DNA of 64,000 bases from Eunapius fragilis (Eukaryota > Porifera > Demospongiae > Spongillida > Spongillidae), in the NCBI GenBank assembly GCA_963681505.1, contig OY811986.1, positions 1,229,753 through 1,293,752 on the forward strand. The letters are read 5' to 3'. Below are positions 42,960 through 55,661 of this stretch, piece by piece; positions within the stretch are counted from its first letter, which is position 1; every line of letters begins with the position of its first letter. The position numbers and the translations under genes are program-made. The notes beneath the pieces were generated by a model. That model saw only the letters and a program-made list of their open reading frames with translations, had not been told where the DNA came from and made no database searches.

Positions 42960-45900
42960 GTGTTACATGTGTTGTGCCCCGAGTACATAAAATTAGCATG
43001 GCAAACTAGGCCTATTGACAGCGTTAATTTTCGCGGGGTAAGTAGTATACAAGATACACCTGGCACCTAAAGCTCCGTGGCTTTATCTCGGGATACCCCC
43101 GGTTACCTGCCATAGTGGACACTCAAAGTATTTAGAAAACGTGATGAAACGAACTTTGTTTATGCGTACAGACGTGGAGTCTGTGAATGTTCAGTACACA
43201 TGATTCAGCCATGTTCGTTGGTAGACCTACACGTATTTGTTGCTTTAACCTCTCCACCGCTTAACCCAACCCACTTAGAGTGGTGCATACATGTGTACAC
43301 AGAAATGTGTGACACAGTATGTGTGTATAAAAAAAACCGATGGCACACCTTAAATATTAGTGGATCCATCATAGGAGTCAATTTTTTTTTTAGGGACCAG
43401 TTGGTTGTGGGAGGGATCTTATGATGTGTGTTGTTTGAGATGCTGCATGTTGTTATAGGTTTGGTAACCCTGTGACATCCAGTTATTATAATGCACTGCA
43501 CTGTGAGAGTTTATTCAAGTATGAGGGTATTATTGTAATTCATGTGTGTGTGTGTATGTGTGAGTGTGTGTGCATGCGTGTGTTATGAGGATATTGTACA
43601 CGTGAACCACCTATCTCCAAGTATAGCTTTGAATGCACTTATGTTCAATTCAATACCTCTTATTGGAATTCATTATCAGTGTTACATGTAGAGTTTCTCT
43701 TACAGAAAAAAAAGACACATATTAATACACCTGATAATGGGTCCTTCATAGGTAGTCTGAAACCTCTAGACAACAAGAGTATCTTCACTACATTAATCCT
43801 TTAATGGCCATCACACAGTGCATCACAACTGTGTAACTGATCTGTTGCCACTCACCACATCCTCAGATGCCATTTTGAAAAAGGGGGACACTTACCATTG
43901 AGGGGTGAGGTGTTTGGGGATGGGAGGGTGGGTGGGTGGGGGGTGGCATCATCCAACAACAAAGCTTGTGGTTTGCGCCTTTATGTACACATGTGTGTGT
44001 ACATAATGCTACCCTTATGCCCCCATATGTGTGTGTGCTGTACATAATGCTACCCTCATGCCTCCATATGTGTGTGTGTGTGCTGTACATAATGCTACCC
44101 TCATGCCCCCATATGTGTGTGTGCTGTACATAATGTTACCCTCATGCCCCCATATGTGTGTGTGCTGTACATAATGCTACCCTCATGCCCCCATATGTGT
44201 GTGTGCTGTACATAATGCTACCCTCATGCCCCCATATGTGTGTGTGTGCTGTACATAATGCTACCCTCATGCTCCCATATGTGTGTGTGTGCTGTACATA
44301 ATGCTACCCTCATGCCTCCATATGTGTGTGTGTTCTGTACATAATGCTACCCTCATGCCCCCATATGTGTGTGTGTGTGCTGTACATAATGCTACCCTCA
44401 TGCCTCCATATGTGTGTGTGTGCTGTACATAATGCTACCCTCATGCCTCCATATGTGTGTGTGCTGTACATAATGCTACCCTCATGTCCCCATATGTGTG
44501 TGTGCTGTACATAATGCTACCCTCATGTCCCCATATGTGTGTGTGCTGTACATAATGCTACCCTCATGCCTCCATATGTGTGTGTGCTGTACATAATGCT
44601 ACCCTCATGTCCCCATATGTGTGTGTGCTGTACATAATGCTACCCTCATGCTCCCATATGTGTGTGTGCTGTACATAATGCTACCCTCATGTCCCCATAT
44701 GTGTGTGTGCTGTACATAATGCTACCCTCATGCCCCCATATGTGTGTGTGCTGTACATAATGCTACCCTCATGCTCCCATATGTGTGTGTGCTGTACATA
44801 ATGCTACCCTCATGCCCCCATATGTGTGTGTGTGCTGTACATAATGCTACCCTCATGTCCCCATATGTGTGTGTGCTGTACATAATGCTACCCTCATGCC
44901 CCCATATGTGTGTGTGTACTGTACATAATGCTACCCTCATGCCCCCATATGTGTGTGTTCTGTACATAATGCTACCCTCATGCCCCCATATGTGTGTGTG
45001 CTGTACATAATGCTACCCTCATGCCCCCATATGTGTGTGTGTGCTGTACATAATGCTACCCTCATGCCCCCATATGTGTGTGTGCTGTACATAATGCTAC
45101 CCTCATGCCCCCATATGTGTGTGTGCTGTACATAATGCTACCCTCATGCCCCCATATGTGTGTGTGCTGTACATAATGCTACCCTCATGCCCCCATATGT
45201 GTGTGTGTGCTGTACATAATGCTACCCTCATGCCTCCATATGTGTGTGTGTGCTGTACCTAATGCTACCCTCATGCCCCCATATGGTTTGCTAACAAGAG
45301 TACCAGGTGTGCCAGCCCAACTCAGCCATTGAGAAGGCCCCTCCCAATGATGACCTCGCTCTATAAGTAGTACTTGATATCATCTAAGCACATTATTTGA
45401 GTTTCTGAATGACCCCACATCCTTTCTTGTCCTTCCATATTGGCCTATAAGCATGTGTCATGCCTCTGTTTAAGAAGGTGACCCTTGTGATATTGCATCT
45501 GCTAAGGTATTCATTGTCACCTTAGCAATACACAATGGAGCAAATGATTTTTCAGCACAAGGAAATGTACAGGGTGGAGATATATTGTTTTTATCTCTGT
45601 CAGGTGCATGTAATGCATCATCACATGACCAGCACATGACCAGCACATGACCAGCACATACAAACTTGCATCATTTTGTGTCTTTGTATATCCAGCGTAA
45701 GAGAATTCATGGCCTTCACAAGTTCGGTCATAGTGGAGCGGACCCAGGTGGGACAGAGACAAACAGTCAAAGAACAGGGTACCTCCCATAACCACACCCA
45801 TCCTTTCCCCTAGGCTATCTTTCTCTCTTCCTCCCACCCACCCCTCCCTCACTCCTCTCCCTCTTACCCTCCCTCCCTCCCCCTCCCTCTCTCATCTCCC

Positions 45901-48493
45901 TCCCTCCCCTCTTCTCCCTCTCCCCTCCCTCAGAGTATAGGTGTCATGTGTACGTGAGATCTGACCAGCTGTCTTGTGTGGTCATAACAGACAAGGACTA
46001 CCCCACAAGGGTATGCTTCACTGTGATGAATAAGGTGAGCACATGGAGGAATGTGGGGGCGGGTTGGTGAGTGTTACCACACCTCCTCTATACCCCACCC
46101 CCTCTATACCACACCCCTCTATACCCCACCCCTTCTATACCCCACCCCCTCTATACCCCACCCCCTCTATACCTACCCCCTCTATACCCCACCCCCTCTA
46201 TACCCCACCCCCTCTACCTCTATACCCCACCCCCTCTATACCTACCCCCTCTATACCCCACCCCTCTATACCCCACCCCACCCCCTCTATACCCCACCCC
46301 CTCTATACCCCACCCCCTCTATACCCCACCCCTCTATACCCCACCCCCTCTATACCTACCCCCTCTATACCCCACCCCCTCTATACCCCACCCCCTCCAT
46401 ACCCCACCCCTCTATACCCCACCCCTCTATACCCCACCCCCTCTATATCCCACCCCCTCTAATACAACTTGGTCTGGGGACCCTCATTGAGTGCATCTGT
46501 GTGTGCTCCCCCCCTTTTTAATGCCCCTCCCATGGGCGGGGCTCATATGGAGTGTTTGCTTCTCACGTGTTAAGGTTCTGGACATGTATTCGACAGACTT
46601 CCCAAGGTCATCCTGGTCCCAGGCAGCAAGGTAAGCTGCCATGTGTACAGGGATGATGTTGAGGTGTGTATAGGGATGGTGTTGAGGTGTGTACAGGGAT
46701 GGTGTTGAGGTGTGTACAGTGATGGTGTTGAGGTGTGTACATGGATGGTGTGGAGGTGTGTAAAGGGATGGTGTTAAGGTGTATTCAGTGATGAAGGGTG
46801 TAGGTGGGGTGTAAATTGGGTGTAGGTAGGGTGAAGGGTGTAGTTGGTTGAAGGGTGAGGGGATGTAGATGGTGTAAAGTGGGGTGGATATGATGTAGGT
46901 TGAGCGATGTAGGGTGAAGGCGTGGTTGGTGTTGGGTGAAAGTGTAGGCAAGGGGAAGGTGGGGTGTAGGTGGGTGTAGGTGCAATTGGTCGCCACGGAG
47001 TGTGGAAGCCAAGTGGTCTGCAAACGAGGTATTAATAACTAATAAATGAGTCATAACTTACTATGTATTGTACTGGCTGACCCGACCCCCTCATTGGCAG
47101 AGTAACAAAGGATTGAAGGGTTGGTTTGCATAGTTGTGCCATTTTGCGTTTTGGCAAGTCTAATCATATGCCCCCTCTTCCCTCCCAGCGACCTCTCCTA
47201 TCCTCCATTAGACACACTCCTGGCCAAGTATCAGGTAAACTCAATCACACATGAATTCCATTGGTTAATAGCTTCATTTGTTTTCCTTGGGGAAGGGGTG
47301 GGTGGGATGGGGAGGTGTTATTGCCAGGGAGTGGCTGTAAACCTATTAAGTGTTGAATAGTGTTTGGCCTTGTGTGATGGCAGGAGCCGAGAGAAGCAGA
47401 CCCCCTGATGAAGGTACAGGCAGACCTTGATGAGACAAAAATTGTCTTGGTAAGCTGAATACGCCTAAGCAACTTTAAGCAACTGCTAACAGCTCATGGA
47501 TGATAGTGTGCATTGTGATGTGCATGTGTGTGGGGGGGGAGGGGGAGGGGCAGTGTGCTTTGCATAGGAAGTAAACATTGGATATTGTAATGGATGGGAA
47601 GTACATGGGTCTGGGGTGCAGTTACATGTATCTACTAGATGTGATGGGTGGAGACATGTTCTTATATCTGCTATGTGTGTGTGTGTCGGTGTGTGTGTGC
47701 ACATGTGTGTGTGTTGGTGTGAAATTAGCATGAAACATTGGAAGCCATGCTGGAAAGGGGTGAGAAGCTTGATGACCTGGTGAACAAGACAGACATGCTG
47801 AGTGGTACGTCGAAAGCATTCTACAAGGAGGTGAGGTAGTGGAAGTGGGAGGAGGAAGGGAGAGTGGGAGGAGGGAAGGGGGAGTGGGAGGAGGGAAGGA
47901 GAGTGGGAGGAGGGGAGGGGGAGTGGGAGGAGGGACATCCATATCTGTTCTCTGTGATGATTAATGCATAGACAATGACTTTTATGGGATAGGTATGTCT
48001 TCACTGAATTTTGTTTTGATGTGGGCAGTCTAGCAATTGTATGTGTGGCATTACTGTATTCCAGGCCGAAAGTGTACTGTTTTATGGAGATGAAAAATTA
48101 AGTTAGGAAAGGTCGGGGGACTAGGCAAGCTTTCTCAGTGTCCAGGTCCCCAGTCCACCTTAGCATACCTAGGTCCTGCAAAGATGTTTTCATCTTGCTC
48201 TGAATATTTACTTCATATCTTGAATATTTGGAAGTCTTACACCACACCCCTTTTCAAATGAACTGTTTGCAACAACCCTTCTTGTCCTATTTGAATAAAT
48301 AGCCAAAAGCAACCTCAATAGATGTAGTAAGATATATTTGTTACTTGAAGGAGGGAAGAAAGTGTTGGGAGGATGGAGGGGAGGGGAGGGTGCAAAGGTG
48401 GAGTTCTGCACTTTACAAGGTGTAAAATCTCTATGAATGTTGCTGTTCTTCTGTTTTCAGGCCAAAGGAGGTTCTTGCTGTGCACTTTTATGA
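42699..48493 (+). CDS. YKT6: YKT6, prenylated R-SNARE
   Basis: YKT6 is an R-SNARE that cycles between cytosol and membranes and acts in ER-Golgi, endosomal and autophagosome fusion. Eight exons: 42699-42802, 45696-45778, 45934-46034, 46575-46630, 47189-47234, 47384-47449, 47729-47830, 48461-48493, giving 196 aa, close to the usual 198. Exon 1 encodes the longin start MVHLYAINVFYKDFKPVQKK. Later exons give YRCHVYVRSDQLSCVVITDK, EPREADPLMKVQADLDETKI and the SNARE core LERGEKLDDLVNKTDMLSGT, with the zero-layer arginine. The C-terminus is CCALL, a prenylation box with the extra cysteine typical of YKT6. Leu at the last position differs from the vertebrate Met. It starts 153 bp after the CFAP99 stop. 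AATAAA lies near 48812. A broken copy lies at 57462-61388. Confidence 0.97.
42881..42950. repeat. (CA)n microsatellite in YKT6 intron 1
   Basis: About 70 bases of CA, 80 bp beyond the donor of YKT6 exon 1. Confidence 0.95.
43990..45290. repeat. About 40-bp minisatellite in YKT6 intron 1
   Basis: About 31 copies of a unit of 39 to 43 bp: GCTGTACATAATGCTACCCT, CATGCCCCCATATG, then a variable (GT)n. The same unit, about seven copies, opens the duplicated segment at 57015-57290, so this array marks the duplication boundary. Confidence 0.95.
46078..46465. repeat. 16-bp minisatellite in YKT6 intron 3
   Basis: About 24 copies of TATACCCCACCCCCTC with shorter variants, between exon 3 and exon 4. 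The same unit flanks the inverted block in copy B. Confidence 0.9.
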
Positions 48494-49026
48494 TAAAAAC
48501 AGCTCATCAATTTGTGCATTTGATTCACATGATTGAGATTTATTAATAATGTTTGTGAACTATTTGAGGTCCTTCAGTTGTGGCCGTGGTTATGGTCATA
48601 GCAATGCTGCAGCCTGCACATCCATTTTGTTTATCCTATTTAGCAGACGAAAAAGTAGATGTGGTCGCTTAGTGTGGTCGATAATAATAATATTGCCGCA
48701 AGTAGTACTACTGATTGGTGAGTATTTATTTGGTCGTTATTCAGGTTAATTTAAGTAACCTTGACCTTTAAAAAAAATTTTTTTTTACAACGATGAGGTT
48801 TGATTCATAACAATAAAGATCTGAACAGTTTTCTGGAATTTGGGCCACAATTGCATACGGTTAAACAACAGCATCGCTAATCAAAATTAATATTTAATAA
48901 GATACATTTGGCGGGGGGGACGGGGGACGGGAATACCCCCGCTATTCCCCCTAAATCCGCCTACATGTTTTATATATAACTGTATAGTCCAGGCTGCTCT
49001 GTTCATTCTTTACGTCATCGCTAACG
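48494..49026 (+). promoter_or_regulatory. YKT6 3' flank and promoter of CRD-like copy 2
   Basis: Contains the YKT6 3' untranslated sequence (AATAAA near 48812) and a TATATATAA box at about 48971-48979, some 50 bases before the CRD-like start codon. The proximal 45 bases (CTGCTCTGTTCATTCTTTAC) are shared with copy B at 62007. Confidence 0.6.
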
Positions 49027-52000
49027 ATGTTGCTCCTTCAGCTGCGGGGTGCATTATGCTTGTTTCTGTTTGCATCTGTAGCGGACATAAGTTGGTCTGT
49101 GAGCGACCGTTGTGTAGTGCCGGAGACTCCGGTATGCAACGTGACATATTCGGTCCCTCCGAGTATAGCCGCGACGGCCGCTATCCTTGAAAGCGAAGTA
49201 ACCTGGGCGTATAATTCCGACAAAGATAACGGGATCAGCGAGACGTGTGCGCGATCGCTGAGAGAAGTTCGGTGTGCCAAGAGTTTCCCCCGGTGCTCTA
49301 ATGACTCCACCAATGTGACCGTCACGTCGCTCGACTGCGCGCAGAGACTACAGTGCGCCACAACGAATTACAGAAACGCTCTAAATACGGTTCATTTCTG
49401 TGATCTGGCGGAGAAAACGTTTTCTTTTCCTGGTAGCTGCAAGCCGATGACACAGTATGGCTACGTGTTCAGTTCTTGTCCGGTGAACGTTAGTAGGAAT
49501 GTTTCGGAATGGATGTTTGCACTCTTGCAGTACCAAGACAGATTTCTTACTTCAACGATCAACCCATTTCTATCCCAGAACTCCCCCGATTGTGCAGAGA
49601 GCTACGCTTATTATACGTGCGCCAAGATAGGCCAGTGCGACGGGTGCGGGACGAACACGATCGTGAACCGCATGTACACGCGGGAGCGGTGTAACACTTC
49701 ACAAAACATGTAAGTTATCCTGTAATGATGTGCATATACGGTAATTTAATCAATTCATGCTGTTCAGTACTTACATGTTTGTTTAATCATAGATTGTTGG
49801 TGGTATTCAGTGTGACTTAATTCGAATGACTTTTAAGTCACAAATCTTCTAGTAATTATTTCAAGCAGGCTTTCAAAACGTAGTTACTTTCATGTGGTTG
49901 ATTATGCACACTGATAATGCCTACAATATCAATAATAAGCAACGAACTTTAGCATGTAGTTTTTCCTTTCATGACGCATCCACTATATTGGCAAAGCATT
50001 CACTGTGCTTTCAACCGCACTAGACAGTTTCAGTTTCCATGCAATAGTACATATACACAAAAATCTCAATCGTGTGCTCCGTGAGTCAGCTTGAAGATGC
50101 CGTTGTTGGTTGGGGATCAGCGCAAACAAGGTACTGGGAAAAAAGTGCAAAGCAGAGGTTTGGCAGACTTTCTGCAACAAAAGAACCATATGGTGTGGTC
50201 CAAGAAACCCAAGGTACTGGGAGAAGTGTGAAATACGTTGTTCATTTTAGCGAGGTCGCTGTATCGAAGGCCTTTTCATCGCGCAGCCTCGCACATCAGA
50301 CCACTGATGAAGCAAACAGTAGCAGTGATGTTCCCGTTCCACCCTCCATTTCAGTTGAAGCAGCTTCTCCCACACTGACACTTCTAGCAGAGCAGCATGC
50401 AGGAACACTAGGTCGCCGACAACATTCTCAGTGCTAACTTGTTGCAATGCAATGGAACAGAATGGAAAGCCGTTGATGTTGTCGTTGAAGACTGAAGATG
50501 CATGCCTAAATTTGGGGCACACAGTTTGTGGGGTAACGATGCGGATGAGGCATGGAGGACACCACTCGACTATTGGATGATGTCATTTCCATCTCAACTG
50601 TTAGCAGACATCAGTATTTGGGCTTCAAACTGCTTACCTCAGGATGTGCAAATGCCAAAGAAGAAGTTTTGGCGGTATTTGGTGCCTTGTATTCTCTGAC
50701 TCGAACCATAGAAGGCAGACGAGATTTGTGGTCCACTGAAGATGGTCTTTTCCCTGCTCCTCGTTTTGGGGAGCGATATGTCTAACACATGATCGCTTTG
50801 AAATTCTACTGCAATGCCTATCATTCTATCCTGCACATGGGGCCATTGGTGACAAATGGGCACCTGTTCGCCGCCTGATCGAAGGTTTCAATCAGCGTAG
50901 AGTTGAAAAACTGTATCTAGATAGCAGCTGTGTGTAGATGAGTCTGTGTAATCATGGAGGGGCAAAGATGGAGACTTTTGTTCAGATGGGATGCCACATG
51001 TGACACGGATAGAGAGGAAGCCTAAAGGAGTGGGATATAAACTGAAGGATTGTGCCGATGCTGACACCAAGGCTATACTACAGCTTGAAATACAGGAAGG
51101 TGCAGATGTAATGGGCAGTAAAGAATACATGGCTGAATATAAGCTTGTTGGACAGCCCAGCTTCTTAGGCGGATCAAACCATGGCATGAGTCAGGAAGGG
51201 CTGTAAGTGCTGACAAGTGTTACTACTGCTGTTGCATGTCGGAAAAATGGTATTCATTTTACTGGATTGGTAAAGACTGCTACTAGGATGTATTCCAAAA
51301 AGTACATTGATGAAGTAGAATTTCAGGAACTTGGTGATGACATCACACGTACATCCAGTGTGGAAGGCCATAACATAATGGCCCATGCATGGGGGGACAA
51401 AGTAAGAAAGTGTTTTGTATTGACCCATTCCATAATACTTCCTGGAAAACCTTCTAACAAGTGGTGATGGAGAGAGATACTTGATGAAGATGGTGATGAA
51501 ATTGGACAGACTGAAGTGTACAACAAAACCATCAAGTGGAAGAAAGTTGTAGAAACTTTTTTTGATGCAGCATCTATAATTGATAATCATTGCGTCAAGG
51601 AGGCTTGGCATTGGAAACAGCTTGGTGAACACAGTCTTGGGCAAGTCATGTTGTGGCAACAGTTCTTGGGATTGTTGAAACAAATGCATACCTCTTATAC
51701 AAAAAGTTTCACCCAGGAAGCACAAAGCTAAGTCACGCTGATTTCACAAAAGCTGTTGCCAAAGGCTTGCTACTGCAAAAAAAAGTGTTGGCACCCAGGT
51801 TGCTCGCAGAAGGCTTGAAAGTGACACTGAAGCTTTACCGCACATTATCCTACCACATAGCACCCTACCAATGTAAAACAAGGATTCAGAACAGTGCACT
51901 GCTACATATGGTAGCAATATATGTAAGAGCCCTTGCAAGAATTATTGTAATATTTGCTCAGACACATCGAAGAGCCAGATCGTTGCTTTGTATGGATTAA

Positions 52001-52969
52001 AGTCAAAACAAGGCAGCACATGTAAAGCACATTGTTGGTGCTACACAGGGAATTGTATCAACGTTACTCCCTCATATTCTGTTGCATCGTTATAATATTC
52101 ATTGATTTTGTAGGCATCTATCAGTGTACATAATCAGCCACATGAAGATAACTAAGTTTTGAGAGCCTGCGTGAAATCATTACTAAATTTGGTAACTAAG
52201 ATTTGTGACCTAAGTCATTCGACTTAAAAGTCACAATACCACCGTCAATCTATGATTAAACGAAGTATCTCCGTAGAAAGCTTCGTTTTAAACGCGGTAC
52301 TTTTTAAAGAGACAGTTATAAGTCCCGTGAATCAATTTATACATCACTTATTTGCAGATGATTATTTGTGCAGCTATACTACCACAGCCATCTAAAATCA
52401 ACTTAGTTTTGTCTGATGTTTATTATTTAAGATCAGAATGTCTAATGAACAATTCCAATAAGATTTTATTATATGGATACATCGATGGAAATGATTTGTG
52501 GCCGGAATGTAGTGGTCAGATCATACAGAAGAAGTTCGTGTACTGAGTCAAATGTAATTGTTTCGTGTTGTGCACACATACAATGAAAAAAGTGTTAATA
52601 CATCATCATTATGCGTATTGGTGTTGCAGTTAATAACGAGACGCTAAATGGTAGACTCCTATTGCCAATTAAAATTAATGATGTTTTCTCATCAGCTGCT
52701 CGGGAATAGTGTTCATCCCAGACTGCACCCTTTGGCCTTCAGAGGCAGCATACCCTGAATGCACTGGAACAAATACAAGTGTTGCAACCAGTCCCACACC
52801 AACGTCTTCAGCAATATACATTACAAATACTCCAGGTGCTCTGGTGAAATACTTTAACCTGACAAGTAATTCTGAATCAGCAGCTGGTCATATGTCATTG
52901 CCTGTGTTTGCCTTGATCACTTTCTTGGTTGTGTATAAAAATGTAGCTGTTGGAATAAATAATAAATAA
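49027..52969 (+). CDS. Secreted Frizzled-CRD-like protein, copy 2 (C-terminus altered by an insertion)
   Basis: Exons 49027-49709 and 52696-52969 give 318 aa. A signal peptide (LCLFLFASVADISW) precedes the cysteine region with C-x8-C-x6-C (CARSLREVRCAKSFPRC), NDSTNVTV sites, a Cys/Thr-rich stalk and a hydrophobic segment (LPVFALITFLVVY) near the end. It differs from copy 3 by five substitutions and three extra residues in exon 1 and by seven substitutions in exon 2. The intron is enlarged by a piggyBac-like element. A LINE-like fragment entered at the third-last to last codons: after NVAVG the protein ends INNK, encoded by the element's AATAAA tail, where copy 3 ends SIMEVQ. The membrane-anchor segment is untouched, so the protein may still work. 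Confidence 0.8.
49787..52255 (+). mobile_element. piggyBac-like DNA transposon (degenerate) with TTAA target sites
   Basis: A 2469-bp element lies in the intron of CRD-like copy 2. It is bounded by TTAA on both sides (49783-49786 and 52256-52259) and begins TCATAGATTG, with the inverse CAATCTATGA at the right end. The inverted repeats extend imperfectly for about 60 bases (GGTGGTATT, GACTTTTAAGTC). Plus-strand frames encode piggyBac transposase pieces: near 50600-50880 (EVLAVFGALYSLTR, GDKWAPVRRL) and near 50990-51480 (HVTRIERKPKGVGYKLKD, FTGLVKTATRMYSKKY). Frameshifts and stops interrupt the frame, so it is non-autonomous. Copy B lacks it. Confidence 0.85.
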
Positions 52970-54403
52970 ATAAATAAACAAGGAATACATACATTGAATA
53001 ATTAAGTAAGTATAGAATCCATAATACCAGAGAAGAAATGAAATAAATAAATACTGGGAAATATTATTGGAAGAACTAACTATTCTACTATATAGGGAAG
53101 TCCTATGCCATCAGCCATATCCATAACACTCCTCCATCTGATACGAGATCCCCGGAGACACAAATCAGTGGCTCTAATGATTGCAAATGACAAACTGGCC
53201 CTCAGCCATCCCATCACTTCTCCATAGGACTTTCCCCATTTCATGCAGATGTGCTCAGAGAGGTGTTTAAGATAGTTGGTTGCTTCACATCCCAAGGCAC
53301 CATCAACTGATACCACAAATGGTGTAAATGAGGCTCGTCTAGCAATAGCTGCATTGTTGTATTTTTTTCTTTTTTTCTGTTTCAGCTGATGCTAGGACTG
53401 CTGCCACACTTCTTTGAACATGAGAGGGTGCATCAGTGTCTATCACACGTACATAAAAAAGTGCTTAAGCCTGAGGCTGCCAAACCCCTCGTACACCAAG
53501 GTCAGCTATTAAGGAGGGTTCGCCTGCTACTTCACATGCCTCTTGTATCACTGGTTCCCTGATAATGTCCTTATGAACAATAGATGACAGGTCACCAAGA
53601 GTGTCTCTTACTTCATTGTGACGTCTGGTAATGAGACCCCCTTTCTTACAGTCCAGGGCATGTTCATAACTAAAGGCTGCACCACATCCATCACATGTTG
53701 CTGGCATCTTCAAAAGGGGTCTATGATATCTCACTGTTAAAGCATCACGAAACTCGGTAGCAGAAAGGTCAAAATGATGATCTGTGGTAGGTAGCACTGT
53801 TAACCATGTAGATGTTTTAAATGTGATGGCTCTTTGAATAGCTCGTACCTGTTTTGTATCAAGAGTGAGAAGCACTGAATCTAATCTGATTTGATCTTGC
53901 TGCTAAAGTTCATGATGCATAGTAGATATTGCCTCTGCCATCTTAGCATTGTGATCCATTAGTGAAAAAGGTTTTCTTTCTTTTATGGCATCTGAAATAT
54001 GCCTTGTGCCTGATACCGAAGTGTTGTAAGCAATGTTGGCCATTTCAGCAGGATTACGAATGCCCATCCCACCCATTTTGACAGGAATGGAGAATAGTAA
54101 TTGGTCTTGTTGGGATACTGTACTGCCAAAAATAGCAGGCCAAAAAGAAGCATTAATAGCATTCCATATAGGGGTAAAGGCGTTGCCAATGTTTGGTATT
54201 AGTCTTTGCAAGTGCATGGGACCATTCAAATTGAAGAGATTTGGATAATGCTACAAAGGCAGCTTGAGGATATGATTGTGCAGCTTCGGAGAGGATAGTA
54301 ATAAAGTTTGTCCACTCCTTCACTTTGCCTTGTACAAACAGATTGATTTCTTCCAGGTCTCCAATAAAACTACCCAAAAAACAATGGCCCCTAACAACTT
54401 TGT
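52955..54403 (-). mobile_element. 5'-truncated LINE-like retroelement insertion with target-site duplication
   Basis: A 1449-bp insertion is flanked by TGTTGGA (52948-52954 and 54404-54410); copy B has the uninterrupted site at about 63430. On the minus strand it encodes the end of a reverse-transcriptase protein, broken by stops and frameshifts: a thumb-like region (LLFSIPVKMGGMGIRNPAEM), a CCHC finger (CDGCGAAFSYEHALDC), RHNEVRD, and a nuclease-like tail (YVRVIDTDAPSH, VSVDGALGCEA). The finger followed by this tail resembles LINEs with a restriction-like endonuclease; that assignment is inference. Its 3' end carries a (TTTA)n tail. Confidence 0.85.
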
Positions 54404-54410
54404 TGTTGGA

Positions 54411-55605
54411 TCTGTCATGAAGGTCCAATAACAGGATGCAGTGCTTCTGCACATATATGAAGGTTCAGCAAATTAATGTGATTATCACAGTGATCAACTA
54501 TTTATCTGCCCTCGCCTTGAATTTTAAGGGTTTGAATTTTTATGATCATGTCACTTCAAAACAACTCGCAGTGCGTATATAATGCTTGCATAGTGCTTGT
54601 AACCATGCCAGCCAGCTGAGCCAAACTTGCTACATGCATATGACGTCTTTCTGACTCTGCTGCTTGTGCAGTCTATAAATGAAGAGTCATAAATGTTCAG
54701 CCTTGTTCTAACTTGAAGTACATGTAATAGCAATGACAATCTCTTAACACCCCTCTCCCCTTATATTTTCATTGATCTTCCCATGGCCAATGACCATCAC
54801 TTGATACACACATCCCTCATTTTCCGAAGCATTCCTAATGCCGGGCTGAAAAAAAGCCTTTATTACCATTTTTACTTTAATCAGAGCCACATATGTAATT
54901 TGGATAATTATGGATACAAATACCTGATTTTTATACAGGATTATGCAGGATTATCTGCAATTGAGGAAAAATTTAACTGCAAGTACTTAATAATCTTAAG
55001 GAAGAATTAAATTATGCTTAACCTTCAGTAATTAAGCATGAACATTAGAAAGTGACCTTTCATAGCTCATATCGGGATGAGCAGCTTAATTCAAGTTTTA
55101 CTTGCAGCTTGCTTATAGATACAAATTTAACAACATGTTTATGTGGTGCTTTGAAATAAGTGTTCATTTTTGACCTTGATTCAGAGTTAGAATTTTAAAA
55201 GTATATGCAGACTTAATGGAATTTGCTGTGTTTGTTTTTTGTTATTTATGATCATAATTTCCTTCCTACAGCAATACCATGCTGCGATTGAATGTCTAAG
55301 TAATGATTTCTTTAAGTCCCATTTTGGATGTGAAGTGTTTATAGTGGGAAGGGAGACATCAAACTGCACAAGAGCACTTTCTAGCAAAGGGATGCGAACT
55401 GCCATTTATATGCTGTTGCTATCACTTGAAGAATGGTATTGGTCTGCGCAAACCACATAAATGGCAGGAACTAACTTGTAGTGTAGATGCAGGGGACTGG
55501 TTAAGCACATGGATCTCAGCATAATGGCAAAGTGCTTGCAGAGGGCTGGTCCAAATAGTGGCCCACCCCTGGTCAGCTGATTTATGTATAAGTGGTGTGT
55601 GTGTG

Positions 55606-55661
<56 letters not shown>

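Larger units (their letters stand above)
45508..54980. repeat. Segmental duplication, copy A
   Basis: From AAGGTATTCATTGTCACC at about 45508, YKT6 exons 2-8, their introns, the CRD-like gene and sequence to at least 54980 recur at 57291-64000. Copy A has two insertions absent from copy B: 49787-52255 and 52955-54403. The duplicate runs past the window end, so the full unit length is unknown. Confidence 0.9.

Noticed and set aside
43990..45290. Evenly spaced repeats resembling a CRISPR array
   Set aside because: There are no unique spacers: the whole unit repeats, the GT part varies in length, and the genome is animal.
49787..52255. Treating the transposase as a domesticated host gene
   Set aside because: Stops and frameshifts break the frame into several pieces, and the terminal repeats and TTAA sites are still present.
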